A stretch of DNA of 64,000 nucleotides from Opitutus sp. (GCA_024998815.1 JACEUQ010000002.1:1440501-1504500), one strand, 5' to 3'. Positions 44,939-54,421 are shown, counted from the first letter of the stretch. The notes: generated by a model not told the origin, from the sequence alone. Made by a program: numbers and translations.

Positions 44939-47900
44939 ATGCCGCTCCCGCTCCACTTTCGCGCCTCCAAGCTCCGCACGCTCACCCCACTGGTGATCGC
45001 CCTCGGCCTGGCCCTGAGCGCTGCGCTCGCCTGGCAGGCCGAGAAGACCGCCGCCTCCTCCGACCTCCAACGCTTCCAGCGCTTCAACGAGCGCATCCAA
45101 GCGGCGGTCACCCGCAGCGTCCGCCGCTTCGACTACGGCCTGCGCGGCTCCATGGCGCTCTGGCCCGCCACTAAGTCGGTGGAACGCGGCGAATTCACCC
45201 AGATGTTTACTGCGCGCGACCTCCCCAGCGAGTTCCCCGGTGCCCTCGGCCTCGGTTTCATCAAACGCGTCGAGCGCGCCGACATCCCCGCCTTCCTCGC
45301 CGCCACGCGCGCCGACGAAGCGCCTGATTTTAAGCTCAAAACCAGCGGCGAGGCAGCCGACCTGTTCGTCATCGAATTCATCGAACCGTTGGCCAAAAAC
45401 CAAGCCGCGCAGGGCTTCGATGTCGGCCAGGAAAAAAACCGCCGCGCTGCGGCCGAACGCGCCATGCTCACCGGCCAGGCTGCGCTCACCGAGCCCATTA
45501 TCCTGGTGCAGGCCAAGGATGAAGGCCCCGGCTTCCTGTACTTTTACCCCGTTTATAAAAACGGCACCCACCCCGTCACGCCCGAGCAACGCCGCGCCGC
45601 CTTGTTAGGCTGGACCTACATGCCCATCGTTGCCTCGCGCATCTTTGCCCACGTGACCGAGGAGGTCGGCGGCGAACTCGATTTTGAAATTTTCCAGGGT
45701 GAAACCCTCGACGCCGCCCACACGATTTTCGATGCCGACGGGCATTTAAAAGGCTCAACCGGCACCGTAACGGCCCAAAACTATACGCAGCGCCAATTCC
45801 ACACCACCACGCCTGTGAGCGTCGGCGGGCTCATGTGGACACTCGCCACCAGCACGACCCCCAAGTTCAACCATACTTCGCGGCTCGGCGTTTATAGCGC
45901 CGCAATCGGCGGGCCGCTGCTCACGCTGCTGCTCGCGGCCCTCTTGATGAACCTAAGTCGCACCACGCGCAAAGCCCAGGCGCTGGCCACCGCGATGACC
46001 GCCGACCTCGCCGCCGCCAAGGCCAAGGCGGAGATGCTCGCCTTGGTCGCCACCCGCACCACCAACGCCGTCGTCTTCACCGACGCCGAGCGCCGTATTA
46101 CTTGGGTCAACGCGGGCTTTACGCGAATCACCGGCTACACCCTGGACGAAGTCCTCGGCAAGTCGCCCGGACAGGTACTGCAATCCAGCGCAACTGACCC
46201 TGAGACGATCCTGGCGATGCGGGCAGCGCTGAACGCCGGCGAAGGTTTTAAAGGCGAGATCATCAACTGCGGTAAAGCCGGCCAGATCTACTGGCTCGAC
46301 CTCAACATCATTCCGCTGCGCGACGACGCTGGGCTGCTCACCGGGTTTATGGCGATCGAGCTGGATATCACCGCACGCAAACACGCCGAGGTTTTGCTCA
46401 AGGAACAGGCCGAACGCACCGAGCTGGCGATGGAGAGCGGCGGACTCGGCCTGTGGGACTGGAACGTCGTCACCGGCGAAACCCTCTTCGACCACCGCTG
46501 GGCCGCCATCGTTGGCGAGGAGTTGGCCGATTTGCGCCCCCACGTCGACGAATGGCTAACGCGCTGCCACCCGGTTGACCTGCCGATCGCCCAGGCCGCG
46601 CTGCAGCGCCACTTCTCCGGAGAGACCGCGTTTTATCAGTGCCGGCACCGGGTCAAACACCGCCGCGGCCACTGGCTGTGGATCATGGATTGCGGCCGCG
46701 TCGTGAGTCGCTCAGCCGACGGCAAACCGTTGCGTATGGTCGGCACCCACCATGACATCACGAGCACGCAACTCGCCCAGCTTGAGATCGAGCGGCACGT
46801 CACCGCGCTCGACCACACCAGCCGCTTGGCCAAGGTCGGCGCCTGGGAATACAACCCGCTCCTGCAAACCCTCACCTGGAGCGACCAGGTGCGCGTGATC
46901 CACGAGGTCGACGCCTACTACGAGCCCACGCTGGCCACCGCCACCGCCTTCTACCTCGGCGAGGCCGCCGCCACGATCAAGGGGCTCATTAAAGCCGCCC
47001 TCGACCACGGCACGCCCTTCGACATCGAACTGCCCTTCTGCACCGCCCAGGGCAACCACCTCTGGGTGCGCGCCGTCGGCGAAGCCAGCCGCGTGGGTGA
47101 AACCACCGTGCTCCTTCGCGGCGCTTTGCAGGACATCACCGAGTCGCACCGCCAGCGCGAGTTGCTCGCCCATGCCAAAGACGCCGCCGAGGCCGCCACC
47201 CGCGCCAAGGCCGATTTCCTGGCCAACATGAGCCACGAAATCCGCACCCCCATGAACGCGGTCATCGGCATGACCGAGCTGCTCCAAGGCTCGCCGCTCG
47301 ACGCCGAACAAACCGAGTTAGTTGGCACCATCCGCACCAGTGGCGAGGCGCTGCTGAGTTTGATTAACGACATCCTCGATTTCTCCAAAATCGAGTCCGG
47401 CTACCTCGAACTCGAGCACATGCCGGTCAACCTGCGCGACTGCCTTGAAACCGCTGTGTCAATCAGCGGACACAGTGCCGCCGCCAAGGGGATCGACTTG
47501 ATGCTCGAAATCGAACCGGGCACTCCCGAGGCCATGCTCGGCGACTCCACCCGTCTGCGCCAAGTCGTCACCAACCTGTTAAGCAACGCGGTCAAATTCA
47601 CCACTCAAGGCGAGGTGTTAGTGAGCCTCTCCCTGCAAGCGGACCAGCGCCTGCGTTTTGCGGTGCGCGACACCGGTATGGGCATTCCCGCCGACAAGCT
47701 CGACCGGCTGTTCAAGTCGTTCAGCCAAGTGGACAGCTCCATCACGCGCAATTTCGGCGGCACGGGGCTGGGGCTGGCGATCAGCCAACGCCTGGTCGAG
47801 ATGATGGGCGGGCGCATCGGCGTGGAATCCACCCCGGGCCAAGGCTCCACCTTCAGCTTTGAGATCCCCTACGAAAGTGCCGCCTGCCCGCCGCGCGCCG

Positions 47901-48805
47901 GCGAAGGTGACAGGGCAGTGTTGGCCGGACGCCGCCTGCTCATCGTCGATGACAACGACTCCAACCGCCGCATCCTCGCCAGCCAGTGCAGCGGCTGGGG
48001 ACTCGACGCACAGACGGTCGACTCCGGCGCCGCCGCCCTCCAGTTAATCGACGCCGGCACCCGTTTTGACGCGGCGCTCATCGACGTACAAATGCCCGGC
48101 ATGGACGGGCTGACGCTCGCCGCCGAGTTGCGTCGCCGCCTACCCGCGAGCCAACTGCCGCTGCTGGTGCTGACCTCGCAAGGCACCACCGCGCAGGCCT
48201 TCGCTGGGCTCGACGTGGCCCGCGTGCTGAGCAAACCGGCGCGCGCCGAGGTACTCCGAGGTGCATTAGGTGAGCTCTTTCAGCCCAAGCCCACGAAGGC
48301 GAAAGCCGACGCGGCCGGGGCTGCGGCGGCGAATGGGAACTCAGGCGTGGCAGGGGCGGAGACGGGGGCGGACGCGCCTACGCTGAAGCCGGCGCTGCGC
48401 ATATTATTGGTGGAAGACATCGAGATTAACCAACAAGTGGCGACGCTGCTGTTGGGGCGGCTCGGGTACACGGCGGCGATTGCCAACAACGGTGTGGAAG
48501 CGCTTGAAGCGGTGGCCAAAGAGACCTTTGACCTGATCTTTTTGGACATGCAGATGCCCGAGATGGACGGGTTAACCTGTGCGGGCCACCTGTGTGCGAA
48601 ATACCCGGCGTCGACGCGCCCGTGGATCACGGCGATGACGGCCAACGCGCTGGAAGGGGACAGGGAAAAGTGTATTGGGGCCGGCATGGACGACTATGTG
48701 AGCAAGCCGATCAGCGGCCAGGCGCTGACGGGGGCGATCGCGCGGGCGGCCGAAGGCCTGCGCGGGCGGAGGGAGGGCCAAGGAGCAATGACCAATGTCC
48801 AATGA
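44939..48805 (+). CDS. Large hybrid histidine kinase: CHASE, three PAS, HisKA, HATPase, two receivers
   Basis: 1288 residues. Membrane segment 1 (about 14-34), a CHASE sensory domain (about 60-250; YGLRGSMALW, GLGFIKRVERAD), membrane segment 2 (about 316-340), PAS domains at about 365-480, 495-610 and 625-735, HisKA with H766, HATPase (about 870-985), receiver 1 (D1049) and receiver 2 (D1203). CHASE domains bind small extracellular ligands. Two receivers after one kinase suggest a relay, but no Hpt or output protein is nearby. The last residues and the stop come from a heptamer repeat. Confidence 0.95.
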   Translation: MPLPLHFRASKLRTLTPLVIALGLALSAALAWQAEKTAASSDLQRFQRFNERIQAAVTRSVRRFDYGLRGSMALWPATKSVERGEFTQMFTARDLPSEFPGALGLGFIKRVERADIPAFLAATRADEAPDFKLKTSGEAADLFVIEFIEPLAKNQAAQGFDVGQEKNRRAAAERAMLTGQAALTEPIILVQAKDEGPGFLYFYPVYKNGTHPVTPEQRRAALLGWTYMPIVASRIFAHVTEEVGGELDFEIFQGETLDAAHTIFDADGHLKGSTGTVTAQNYTQRQFHTTTPVSVGGLMWTLATSTTPKFNHTSRLGVYSAAIGGPLLTLLLAALLMNLSRTTRKAQALATAMTADLAAAKAKAEMLALVATRTTNAVVFTDAERRITWVNAGFTRITGYTLDEVLGKSPGQVLQSSATDPETILAMRAALNAGEGFKGEIINCGKAGQIYWLDLNIIPLRDDAGLLTGFMAIELDITARKHAEVLLKEQAERTELAMESGGLGLWDWNVVTGETLFDHRWAAIVGEELADLRPHVDEWLTRCHPVDLPIAQAALQRHFSGETAFYQCRHRVKHRRGHWLWIMDCGRVVSRSADGKPLRMVGTHHDITSTQLAQLEIERHVTALDHTSRLAKVGAWEYNPLLQTLTWSDQVRVIHEVDAYYEPTLATATAFYLGEAAATIKGLIKAALDHGTPFDIELPFCTAQGNHLWVRAVGEASRVGETTVLLRGALQDITESHRQRELLAHAKDAAEAATRAKADFLANMSHEIRTPMNAVIGMTELLQGSPLDAEQTELVGTIRTSGEALLSLINDILDFSKIESGYLELEHMPVNLRDCLETAVSISGHSAAAKGIDLMLEIEPGTPEAMLGDSTRLRQVVTNLLSNAVKFTTQGEVLVSLSLQADQRLRFAVRDTGMGIPADKLDRLFKSFSQVDSSITRNFGGTGLGLAISQRLVEMMGGRIGVESTPGQGSTFSFEIPYESAACPPRAGEGDRAVLAGRRLLIVDDNDSNRRILASQCSGWGLDAQTVDSGAAALQLIDAGTRFDAALIDVQMPGMDGLTLAAELRRRLPASQLPLLVLTSQGTTAQAFAGLDVARVLSKPARAEVLRGALGELFQPKPTKAKADAAGAAAANGNSGVAGAETGADAPTLKPALRILLVEDIEINQQVATLLLGRLGYTAAIANNGVEALEAVAKETFDLIFLDMQMPEMDGLTCAGHLCAKYPASTRPWITAMTANALEGDREKCIGAGMDDYVSKPISGQALTGAIARAAEGLRGRREGQGAMTNVQ

Positions 48806-48957
48806 CCAATGACTAATGACCAATGCTCAACCCGAGGATTGCCGCGAAGGTTGAACGTTCTCCGCACCTCCGCCTGCTAAACATTGGTCATTGCTCCTTG
48901 GACATTGATCATTGGTCCTTGGTCATTGGCCCTTGGTCATTGGTAATTGGTCCTTGG
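48777..48957. repeat. Inverted heptamer arrays between kinase 3 and glyA
   Basis: Left arm of seven NCCAATG-type units (48777-48825), which overlaps the kinase 3' end and supplies its TGA. Right arm of eleven TCATTGG-type units (48881-48957). The spacer of about 55 bp contains GGTTGAACGTTCTCCGC, a fragment of the second heptamer family. Confidence 0.93.
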
Positions 48958-49016
48958 CGCTTTTTCCGTTTGTGCCCGCGCCGATTGATCTCCGGACTGC
49001 CCCTTTTCCTATCACC

Positions 49017-50285
49017 ATGTCACTAAACTCCACGCCGCTCCGCACCCTTGATCCCGAGATCCACTCGGCCCTCGCTTCCGAGTTTTCCCGTCAGCAGAGC
49101 CACATCGAGCTCATCGCCTCCGAAAACTTCACCTACCCGGCCGTCATGGAGGCCCAGGGTAGCGTGCTCACCAACAAATACGCCGAGGGTTACCCCGCCA
49201 AGCGCTGGTACGGCGGCTGCGAGTACGTCGACAAGATCGAGCAAATCGCCATCGACCGCGCCAAACTGCTCTTCGGTGCCGAGTACGCCAACGTCCAGCC
49301 CCACTCCGGCTCGCAGGCCAACACCGCCGTCTACGCCTCGGTGCTCACCCCCGGTGACAAACTTTTGGGCATGAACCTGAGCCACGGCGGCCACCTCACC
49401 CACGGCAACCCGGCGAATTTTTCCGGCAAACTCTACAACTTCGTCCAATACGGCGTGCGCGAAGACACCGGCCTGATCGACTACGACGAGCTCGCCGCCA
49501 TCGCCCTGCGCGAGAAGCCCAAGATGATCACCGTGGGCGCCTCCGCCTACTCGCGCGTGATCGACTTCGCCCGCATGGGTGAAATCGCCCGCTCGGTCGG
49601 CGCCTTCCTGTTTGCCGACATCGCGCACATCGCCGGCTTGGTTGCCGCTGGAGTTCACCCGTCGCCCTTCCCGCACGCCGATTTTGTCACCACCACCACG
49701 CACAAGACCCTGCGCGGCCCGCGTGGCGGCCTGATTTTGGCCAAGGCTGTGCACGGCAAGGCGCTTGATTCCGCCGTGTTCCCCGGCACCCAAGGCGGCC
49801 CGCTCATGCACGTGATCGCCGCCAAGGCCGTGTGTTTCGGCGAAGCCCTCAAGCCCGAGTTCAAAACCTACGCCCAGCAGGTGGTTAAAAACTCGCAAGC
49901 CCTCGCCGCCGCCTTTGTTAGCCGCGGCTACAAGCTGGTTTCGGGCGGCTCCGACAACCACCTGTTCCTGGTCGACCTGCGCCACAACCTGCCCGAGCTC
50001 ACCGCCAAGAAGGCGCAAGAAACGCTCGATCTGGCGCACATCACGCTCAACAAAAACACGGTTCCCTTCGAGACCCGTTCGCCCTTCCAAGCCTCCGGCA
50101 TCCGCGTGGGCACGCCGTCCATCACCTCGCGCGGTTTTGTGGAGTCCGACATGGACGAAGTCGCTGCGGTGATTGATCTGGTGCTCAAAGCGATCGGCAC
50201 CGAAGGCGAAGCCGCCGCGCTGACCGCCGCCAAAGCCCGCGTGGCGGTGGTGACGGCCAAGTACCCGTTGCCCTACACGCTGTAA
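49017..50285 (+). CDS. glyA: Serine hydroxymethyltransferase
   Basis: A 422-residue PLP enzyme interconverting serine and glycine with tetrahydrofolate. It has [40 protein letters not shown], the PLP lysine in [14 protein letters not shown] and [13 protein letters not shown]. Length is standard. ATG 49017 gives the family N-terminus; a longer reading would translate the upstream repeat. Followed by a terminator. Confidence 0.97.
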   Translation: MSLNSTPLRTLDPEIHSALASEFSRQQSHIELIASENFTYPAVMEAQGSVLTNKYAEGYPAKRWYGGCEYVDKIEQIAIDRAKLLFGAEYANVQPHSGSQANTAVYASVLTPGDKLLGMNLSHGGHLTHGNPANFSGKLYNFVQYGVREDTGLIDYDELAAIALREKPKMITVGASAYSRVIDFARMGEIARSVGAFLFADIAHIAGLVAAGVHPSPFPHADFVTTTTHKTLRGPRGGLILAKAVHGKALDSAVFPGTQGGPLMHVIAAKAVCFGEALKPEFKTYAQQVVKNSQALAAAFVSRGYKLVSGGSDNHLFLVDLRHNLPELTAKKAQETLDLAHITLNKNTVPFETRSPFQASGIRVGTPSITSRGFVESDMDEVAAVIDLVLKAIGTEGEAAALTAAKARVAVVTAKYPLPYTL

Positions 50286-50332
50286 GCGAGCGAAAGCGTA
50301 GGCACCCCCGGTTGCGTTAATGTAACCGCCCC

Positions 50333-50365
50333 AAAGCCGCCCCGGAAACCCCGGGGCGGCTTTTT
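50333..50365 (+). terminator. Rho-independent terminator after glyA
   Basis: AAAGCCGCCCCGG pairs perfectly with CCGGGGCGGCTTT around a five-base loop, followed by T residues. Confidence 0.93.
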
Positions 50366-50381
50366 GTGGGCCTATGCTGCA

Positions 50382-50555
50382 CCTTGAGCTCACGCTCAAG
50401 GCCACATCCCGCTCCCCGCCCTGCGCCCACGACACCTCCCCGTGGCCTTGAGCGTGAGCTCAAGGAGTGCGCCACTCTCGGACAACGTCCAACCGCCACT
50501 AAGTCTGCGCAGCTTCGTTGAACGTTGGATATTGAGTGCTGGATGTTGAACGTTC
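50382..50555. repeat. TTGAGC hairpins and heptamer repeat
   Basis: Two inverted TTGAGC-type hairpins (50382-50401, 50446-50465), then a GTTGGAT-type heptamer array (about 50518-50554). They fill the 291-bp gap between glyA and the toxin gene. Confidence 0.85.
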
Positions 50556-50576
50556 TCCGAAATCCGAGCAACGGAC

Positions 50577-50846
50577 TCACTCGTAAACATCCGCACGGTG
50601 GCCGACTTTCACCACCAGAACAATCAGTTTGCCGGCGTCGATCCGGCAAATGACCCGATAATCGTCCACCCGATACCGCCAAAGGCCGTGCGCATCGCCC
50701 CGGAGTGGTTTACCAAACACGGCGGGATCGCTGGCCGGTTGGATGCGAGTGAACAGGTAGCGTACAATGCGCTCTTGGGCCCCGCGATCCAGTTTGGCCA
50801 ACTGCTTTTTGGCCGTGTCGGCCAGCTCAACCTTCCAAGGTGACAT
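50577..50846 (-). CDS. RelE/ParE-family toxin
   Basis: An 89-residue type II toxin candidate with the RelE fold pattern: WKVELADTAKKQLAKLDRGAQERIVRYLFTRI, FGKPLRGDAHGLWRYRVDDYRVICRID and LIVLVVKVGHRADVYE. RelE proteins cut mRNA at the ribosome. It overlaps the upstream antitoxin gene by 20 bp, the usual toxin-antitoxin arrangement. Confidence 0.9.
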   Translation of the reverse strand: MSPWKVELADTAKKQLAKLDRGAQERIVRYLFTRIQPASDPAVFGKPLRGDAHGLWRYRVDDYRVICRIDAGKLIVLVVKVGHRADVYE

Positions 50847-51057
50847 CGAGTTCCGCCGCGACCTGTTCGAGCGTGTAGGTTTTTTCCTTACCTGCTTCTA
50901 CCCGGGCCAGCACCGCAGCGCCATCACGGGAGTCCTTCAGGTCGGCCAGTAAACCATAAACCGCCTCGCGGGCCAGCGCCGCCTTGGAGCTGTGCTGGCG
51001 TTTGGCAAGGCGCCCCAGCTCGCGTTCGGCTTTAGCGGGTAATCTTAACGAAACCAT
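50827..51057 (-). CDS. RelB-like antitoxin
   Basis: 76 residues with an N-terminal ribbon-helix-helix (MVSLRLPAKAERELGRLAKRQHSSKAALAREAVYGLLADL) and a C-terminal toxin-binding tail ending in TYTLEQVAAELDVTLEG. First gene of the module; it would neutralise the toxin and repress the pair. Confidence 0.88.
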   Translation of the reverse strand: MVSLRLPAKAERELGRLAKRQHSSKAALAREAVYGLLADLKDSRDGAAVLARVEAGKEKTYTLEQVAAELDVTLEG

Positions 51058-51140
51058 GCCCGAAACCCTGCTCCGTTCACGCCTCCGGTCAAGGTCATTG
51101 AGCCCACGGCGTACGCAATCTCCCAGTCATGGAACACAGC

Positions 51141-51263
51141 CACGTGAGCGTGAGCGCAAGGAGTGCGCTACTCCCGGACAACGTCCAACCTCCAACCAAC
51201 CCGAGCCAACCCCCGCCCTCAGCACTCCGGCTCGGTCCTTGGCCATTGGTCCTTGGTCATTGC
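51141..51263. repeat. Composite repeat upstream of the MFS gene
   Basis: A decayed TTGAGC-type hairpin (51141-51161), a short AACNTCC array (51178-51199), a linker ending GCACTCCGGCTCGG and four TCCTTGG/CCATTGG heptamers (51236-51263). The order is the same as before kinases 2 and 3. No gene in 51058-51347. Confidence 0.85.
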
Positions 51264-51347
51264 TCCCCACTCCCTCCGCCGGCCCATTTTCACCGATTCG
51301 CGCCTTGGCTATGCTCGCGGAGTCGTTTTCCTGTGCATTTCTTGCCC

Positions 51348-52673
51348 ATGTCCACCACCGAGATTCCCGCGCCCAAACGCTCCCTGTCCCTTGGCGTGAT
51401 CTTCCTCACGCTCTACATCGACCTCATCGGCTTCTCGATCATCTTCCCGCTCGGGCCGGACCTGCTCAAACACTACCTCGCCGTCGACGGCCAAAGCGGC
51501 CTGCTCGGCTGGCTCCTAGAGCACATCAACGCCCTCGCCCGCACCCTCGGCAACGAAACCCACCTGCCCGAGGTCCTCTTCGGCGGCATCATCAGCTCGG
51601 TCTTCTCGATCCTCCAATTCGTCTTCGCGCCGTTCTGGGGCACGCTCTCCGACAAACGCGGCCGCCGCCCCATTCTACTGCTCACCGTCGCCGGCACTAC
51701 CCTCAGTTACCTGCTCTGGGTAATCAGCGGCTCGTTCTGGCTGTTCCTGGCCGCCCGCGTGATCGCCGGTGCGTTTGGCGGCAACCTCTCCGTCGCCACC
51801 GCCGCCGTCGCCGACGTCACCACCCGCGCCGAACGTTCCAAGGCGATGGGCCTAGTCGGTGCCGCCTTCGGTCTCGGCCTGGTCACCGGCCCGATGATCG
51901 GCGCGTTCACCGCCCACATCAACCTGCTCGACCGCTTCCCGGGCCTGGCCGCGTGGGGCATTAACCCGTTCTCCGTGCCCGCCCTGTTCTCGCTGGGCAT
52001 GAGTGCGGTTAACCTGGTGTGGATCTACCGCCGCTTTAGCGAAACCCGCCCGCCCGAGGCACGCGTTGTCCCCGGCGAAACCCGCCTGCGCAACCCCCTC
52101 GGCGCCATCCTCTCGCTGGCCGACGCGCGCATCCGCGGCGTCAACGTCGTGGCGTTTGTTTACTCGATCGCCTTCGTCGCGATGGAAGCCGCGCTGGTTT
52201 TTTTGAGCGCTGAACGCTTCAACTACACCGCCCGCGACAACGGCCTGCTCATGGGCTTCCTCGGCCTGTGCTCGATCATCACCCAGGGTTTTATCGTGCG
52301 ACGCCTACTGCTGAAAGTCCCCGAGACCCGCTTACTGGCCAGTGGTTTACTCATCTCCACGGTGGGCCTGCTGTGCATCGGCTTCGCGCCGGTGCCCTTC
52401 TGGCTTTACACCGGCGTCGGCCTGTTGGCGCTGGGGTCCGGCTTGGTTAACCCCTCGACCACGGGACTCATTTCCTTGTACGCCGGAGCCGACGAACAGG
52501 GCCGGGTGCTGGGGATTTTCCGCTCGCTCGGCTCGCTCTCGCGGGCGATTACGCCGATCAGCGCCGGCATCGTGTTTTGGACACTGGGCGCGAAGGCCGT
52601 CTTCATCGGTGCGGCGGTGATGGCGATCGGTGCGTGGATCGCCAGCACCCGCCTGCCGCAGCCGGTGAAGTGA
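51348..52673 (+). CDS. MFS transporter (TetA-like)
   Basis: A 441-residue major-facilitator protein with twelve predicted membrane segments. The first (SLGVIFLTLYIDLIGFSIIFPL) resembles TetA-type drug:H+ antiporters. It has the conserved loop 2-3 motif (GTLSDKRGRRPILL) and motif C (GLVGAAFGLGLVTGPMIGA). An unusual 40-residue loop (KHYLAVDGQ ... ETHLPEVLFGG) lies between segments 1 and 2. The substrate cannot be inferred. Confidence 0.92.
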   Translation: MSTTEIPAPKRSLSLGVIFLTLYIDLIGFSIIFPLGPDLLKHYLAVDGQSGLLGWLLEHINALARTLGNETHLPEVLFGGIISSVFSILQFVFAPFWGTLSDKRGRRPILLLTVAGTTLSYLLWVISGSFWLFLAARVIAGAFGGNLSVATAAVADVTTRAERSKAMGLVGAAFGLGLVTGPMIGAFTAHINLLDRFPGLAAWGINPFSVPALFSLGMSAVNLVWIYRRFSETRPPEARVVPGETRLRNPLGAILSLADARIRGVNVVAFVYSIAFVAMEAALVFLSAERFNYTARDNGLLMGFLGLCSIITQGFIVRRLLLKVPETRLLASGLLISTVGLLCIGFAPVPFWLYTGVGLLALGSGLVNPSTTGLISLYAGADEQGRVLGIFRSLGSLSRAITPISAGIVFWTLGAKAVFIGAAVMAIGAWIASTRLPQPVK

Positions 52674-52708
52674 GTGGTACGGACGCCGCATAAACTACGC
52701 CTCGTGGC

Positions 52709-52985
52709 CTTGAGCGTGAGCTCAAGGTGTTTGCCCTTCGCGAACACACTCCTCGGGGCCTCGAGCGTGAGCTCAAGGTGTTTGCCCTTCGCGAACACAC
52801 TCCTCGGGGCCTTGAGCGTGAGCTCAAGGTGTTTCCCCTTCGCGAACACACTCCTCGTGGCCTTGAGCGTGAGCTCAAGGTGTTTGCCCTTCGCGAACAC
52901 ACTCCTCGTGGCCTCGAGCGTGAGCTCAAGGTGTTTGCCCTTCGCGAACACACTCCTCGTGGCCTTGAGCGTGAGCTCAAGGTGT
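52709..52985. repeat. Tandem array of six TTGAGC hairpins with 51-bp period
   Basis: Units begin at 52709, 52760, 52811, 52862, 52913 and 52964. Each has a CTTGAGCGTGAGCTCAAGG hairpin (units 2 and 5 read CTCGAG) and a spacer with TTCGCGAACACACTCCTCG. The array starts 35 bp after the MFS stop and ends 3 bp before the convergent DUF2293 stop. As 51 is a multiple of 3, long spurious frames cross it on both strands. Confidence 0.95.
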
Positions 52986-52988
52986 TTG

Positions 52989-53744
52989 CTAAAACGCCAG
53001 CGGCATCTGCGCCGGAGCTGCGGCGGCGGGAGCGCCGGCCGAAGCGGGTGACGCCGGCTTGGGCCGATACGGGGCGAGCGCCCGGGCCAGGGGGCAAGTG
53101 GCGACTTCGATCGGCTGACCTTGGCGGTAGCGGGCGAGCAGTTGCACCGAGCGCTGGGCGAGCATTCGGCGGACCTCGCGGCGGCGGCCTTTGACCAAGG
53201 GAATCACCATGGTGTCATAGCCGGTGGTTTGATGGCGCATCCAGGCGATGGTGGCCGCCTCGGCGCGCTCCTCGATGGGAATGCGCTCCGTGCGCGCCAC
53301 CGTGCCACTGCCCACCGGCACGGCGTGATCGGCAATGAGTTTCGCCATCAACTGCGCCTCACCGCGAAAAGCGGGATGGAAGTTAAGAAACGCCTGCACG
53401 GCCGCACGGAAATCCTCGGCGTAGACGACCTGTTCGGCGGCACGGCGGTTGCGCCCGGCGGCGAGTTGGCGCTGGTAGGCTGGGTCCTGGAGCTCGGCGG
53501 CGCGTTCAGTCTGAAGCGCGGCGATGCGTGTAGCCGGCGCCCAAATACCACGCGAAAAGCGTTTATTGCCCTTCATCTCAACCACCGTCCAAGTCGGCCC
53601 GTCCTGCTTGATGCGCTTGCTCAGGGCGGCGTCGCCGGGCGGTAGCAGGGCCCAACCGGCCGGTATCGCCAGCACCCGGGTATCAGCAGCGAGGACGTGG
53701 CCGGGCTTGGAAAACGGACGGACTTCACGGGTTTCGGTAGGCAT
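52989..53744 (-). CDS. DUF2293 protein
   Basis: 251 residues. The DUF2293 core lies at about residues 115-200 (HPAFRGEAQLMAKLIADHAVPVGSGTVARTERIPIEERAEAATIAWMRHQTTGYDTMVIPLVKGRRREVRRMLA) and is rich in basic residues, suggesting nucleic-acid contact. Function unknown. The Ala/Pro-rich C-terminus (PASPASAGAPAAAAPAQMPLAF) ends just before the hairpin array. Confidence 0.85.
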   Translation of the reverse strand: MPTETREVRPFSKPGHVLAADTRVLAIPAGWALLPPGDAALSKRIKQDGPTWTVVEMKGNKRFSRGIWAPATRIAALQTERAAELQDPAYQRQLAAGRNRRAAEQVVYAEDFRAAVQAFLNFHPAFRGEAQLMAKLIADHAVPVGSGTVARTERIPIEERAEAATIAWMRHQTTGYDTMVIPLVKGRRREVRRMLAQRSVQLLARYRQGQPIEVATCPLARALAPYRPKPASPASAGAPAAAAPAQMPLAF

Positions 53745-53897
53745 GAAGTCGAAGCAAAGCGGGCGCCTCGCGGGCGTCGAACCATTCTGTTTTTTAGAGG
53801 AAACACCTGAGGCGGACCGTTCGTGGGCAGGCCCGACGGGTTAAACTCCCGCGTAAACGCCATTGTGTTAGCCACGCGCCGTGGAAACGATCCGGCT

Positions 53898-54242
53898 ATG
53901 ACAACTCCCTCCTGGCAAGTCCGCTTCGAACTCAAGACCTGCACCGCCGCAAAAATCACCACCGCCATTCCCGCCAAGGCGATCGGTGTCGCCGTGGTTT
54001 ACGCGGTGGGCGAAGCCGGCGAAACCATTTACCTGGTACTCGAATCGCGCGCGGGCAGCCTGCGTGATTTCTGCGTGAAACGCCTCGCCACCGCCAAAAT
54101 CCCGGCCGGCACCGCGCTGACCGTATCCTTTAAAGCCATGCCTTTGGCCGACACCACGCCCGAAGCCGTCAGCGCCGCCTGCCGCGAGCAGGTCATCGTC
54201 GCGGGTGCCCTGCGCCGCGAACTGCGCCCGGCGATGCGCTGA
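53898..54242 (+). CDS. Uncharacterised small protein
   Basis: 114 residues from ATG 53898 (MTTPSWQVRFELKTCTAAKI). Mixed alpha/beta composition with no signal peptide. I do not recognise a family. An upstream in-frame reading adds 25 atypical residues. It is divergent from the DUF2293 gene, which starts 154 bp away. Confidence 0.65.
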   Translation: MTTPSWQVRFELKTCTAAKITTAIPAKAIGVAVVYAVGEAGETIYLVLESRAGSLRDFCVKRLATAKIPAGTALTVSFKAMPLADTTPEAVSAACREQVIVAGALRRELRPAMR

Positions 54243-54282
54243 GTTTCGGTAACAAGCAAAGTGTCGGATCAAACCAGCGCAG

Positions 54283-54362
54283 TTTGGCCGCGAAAGAACG
54301 CAGAGAGCGCAAAGAAAAACCCATGTATTTCTATGCGTTCTCTGCGTTCTTTCGCGGCTAAA
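54283..54362. repeat. Inverted nonamer word repeat
   Basis: GAAAGAACGCAGAGAGCGC-type left arm (54291 onward) and GCGTTCTCTGCGTTCTTTCG-type right arm (54335 onward), ending CGGCTAAA. Same family as 33166-33245 and 20063-20150. It lies downstream of the convergent chrA gene. Confidence 0.88.
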
Positions 54363-54421
54363 CGGATCGAAGTGTTTTTGTTTTTCAGGGCGGCAGAATG
54401 CGACAACTCGGATGTTACTGC

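Noticed and set aside
52603-53194. Long open frames on both strands across the 51-bp array (17-residue repeat peptides)
   Set aside because: They result from a stop-free repeat with a period divisible by three; neither has a plausible start or conserved flank.
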